From contig JAWWBG010000171.1 of the NCBI GenBank assembly GCA_033721095.1, forward strand, positions 1 to 5,389: DNA of 5,389 bases, in the 5' to 3' direction. This document shows, piece after piece, positions 5,219-5,389 of the stretch (the first letter of the stretch is position 1; each line of letters starts with the position of its first letter). The notes beneath the pieces are model-generated. The model saw only the letters and a program-made list of their open reading frames with translations, ran no database searches and had not been told where the DNA came from. Made by a program: the position numbers and the translations under genes. Source of the DNA: JAWWBG01 sp033721095 (GTDB lineage Bacteria; Actinomycetota; Nitriliruptoria; Nitriliruptorales; Nitriliruptoraceae).

Positions 5219-5389
5219 ATGACCCTCACGGTGCTGCCCGAACGCGACCAGCTCGGACTCCGGCAGGGACGACTGCTGATCGACGGTGAGTGGGTCGACG
5301 CCGCCGACGGTCGCACCCGGACCCATCGGCACCCCGGCACCGGCGAGGAGGTCGGCTCCTTCGCGATCGCGGGCGCTGCTGACGTCGAC
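5219..5389 (+). CDS. Aldehyde dehydrogenase family protein, N-terminus only, cut by the window edge
   Basis: The first 57 residues are visible. The stretch LLIDGEWVDAADGRT (19-33), then HPGTGEEVGSFAIAGAADVD (38-57), is the usual start of NAD(P)-dependent aldehyde dehydrogenases, which oxidise an aldehyde to the carboxylic acid. The family normally has about 480-500 residues, so the NAD-binding and catalytic domains, with the active-site Cys and Glu, lie outside the window. The ATG at 5219 follows AAGGGA (5207-5212) by 6 bases. The gene diverges from the acyl-CoA ligase across a shared 103-base control region with operator copy 3. This suggests the aldehyde it oxidises feeds the acid the ligase activates. 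Related semialdehyde dehydrogenases have similar N-termini, so the exact subfamily is open. Confidence 0.85.
   Translation, partial: MTLTVLPERDQLGLRQGRLLIDGEWVDAADGRTRTHRHPGTGEEVGSFAIAGAADVD

Noticed and set aside
3796..5289. 497-codon plus-strand open frame opposite the ligase gene
   Set aside because: The opposite strand encodes a ligase with every core motif. This frame also overlaps the aldehyde dehydrogenase start and has a repetitive Asp/Val/Arg-rich composition.
5116..5340. N-terminal extension of the ligase to an upstream start
   Set aside because: It would cross operator copy 3 and the aldehyde dehydrogenase gene. The extra residues resemble no ligase N-terminus, while the ATG at 5115 has a ribosome site.

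Overview
The window is GC-rich, with strongly G/C-biased third codon positions, TTG and GTG starts, long spurious open frames opposite real genes, and FadE/FadD-type genes. This suggests a high-GC actinobacterium. I cannot place it more precisely from the sequence. It reads as an ordinary chromosomal catabolic region. I see no RNA gene, CRISPR array, insertion sequence or phage gene.

Layout, left to right: (1) the N-terminal half of an acyl-CoA dehydrogenase on the minus strand, running off the left edge (1-540); (2) a 134-base gap with a palindromic operator and a strong hairpin terminator; (3) an unrecognised multi-pass membrane protein on the minus strand (675-1700); (4) a 153-base divergent control region with a second copy of the operator and another inverted repeat; (5) a second, non-canonical acyl-CoA dehydrogenase on the plus strand (1854-2951), followed after 4 bases by a small unrecognised lipoprotein gene (2956-3591); (6) a convergent AMP-dependent acyl-CoA ligase on the minus strand (3595-5115); (7) a 103-base divergent control region with a third copy of the operator; (8) the first 57 codons of an aldehyde dehydrogenase on the plus strand, running off the right edge (5219-5389).

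The four enzymes fit a degradation route: aldehyde to carboxylic acid (aldehyde dehydrogenase), acid to CoA thioester (ligase), then alpha,beta-desaturation of the thioester (acyl-CoA dehydrogenases). The substrate cannot be told from the sequence; fatty, branched, terpenoid or steroid side-chain acids are all possible. The second dehydrogenase lacks the usual FAD-loop and catalytic-glutamate signatures, so it may be one half of a heteromeric enzyme, with the first dehydrogenase as a candidate partner.

The most interesting signal is regulatory. A near-identical 18-bp palindrome, consensus CCTGACRCSVRCGTCAGG, lies at the promoters of all four catabolic genes (573-590, 1812-1829, 5188-5205). 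This implies one regulator, plausibly of the TetR family and encoded outside the window, controlling them as a local regulon.
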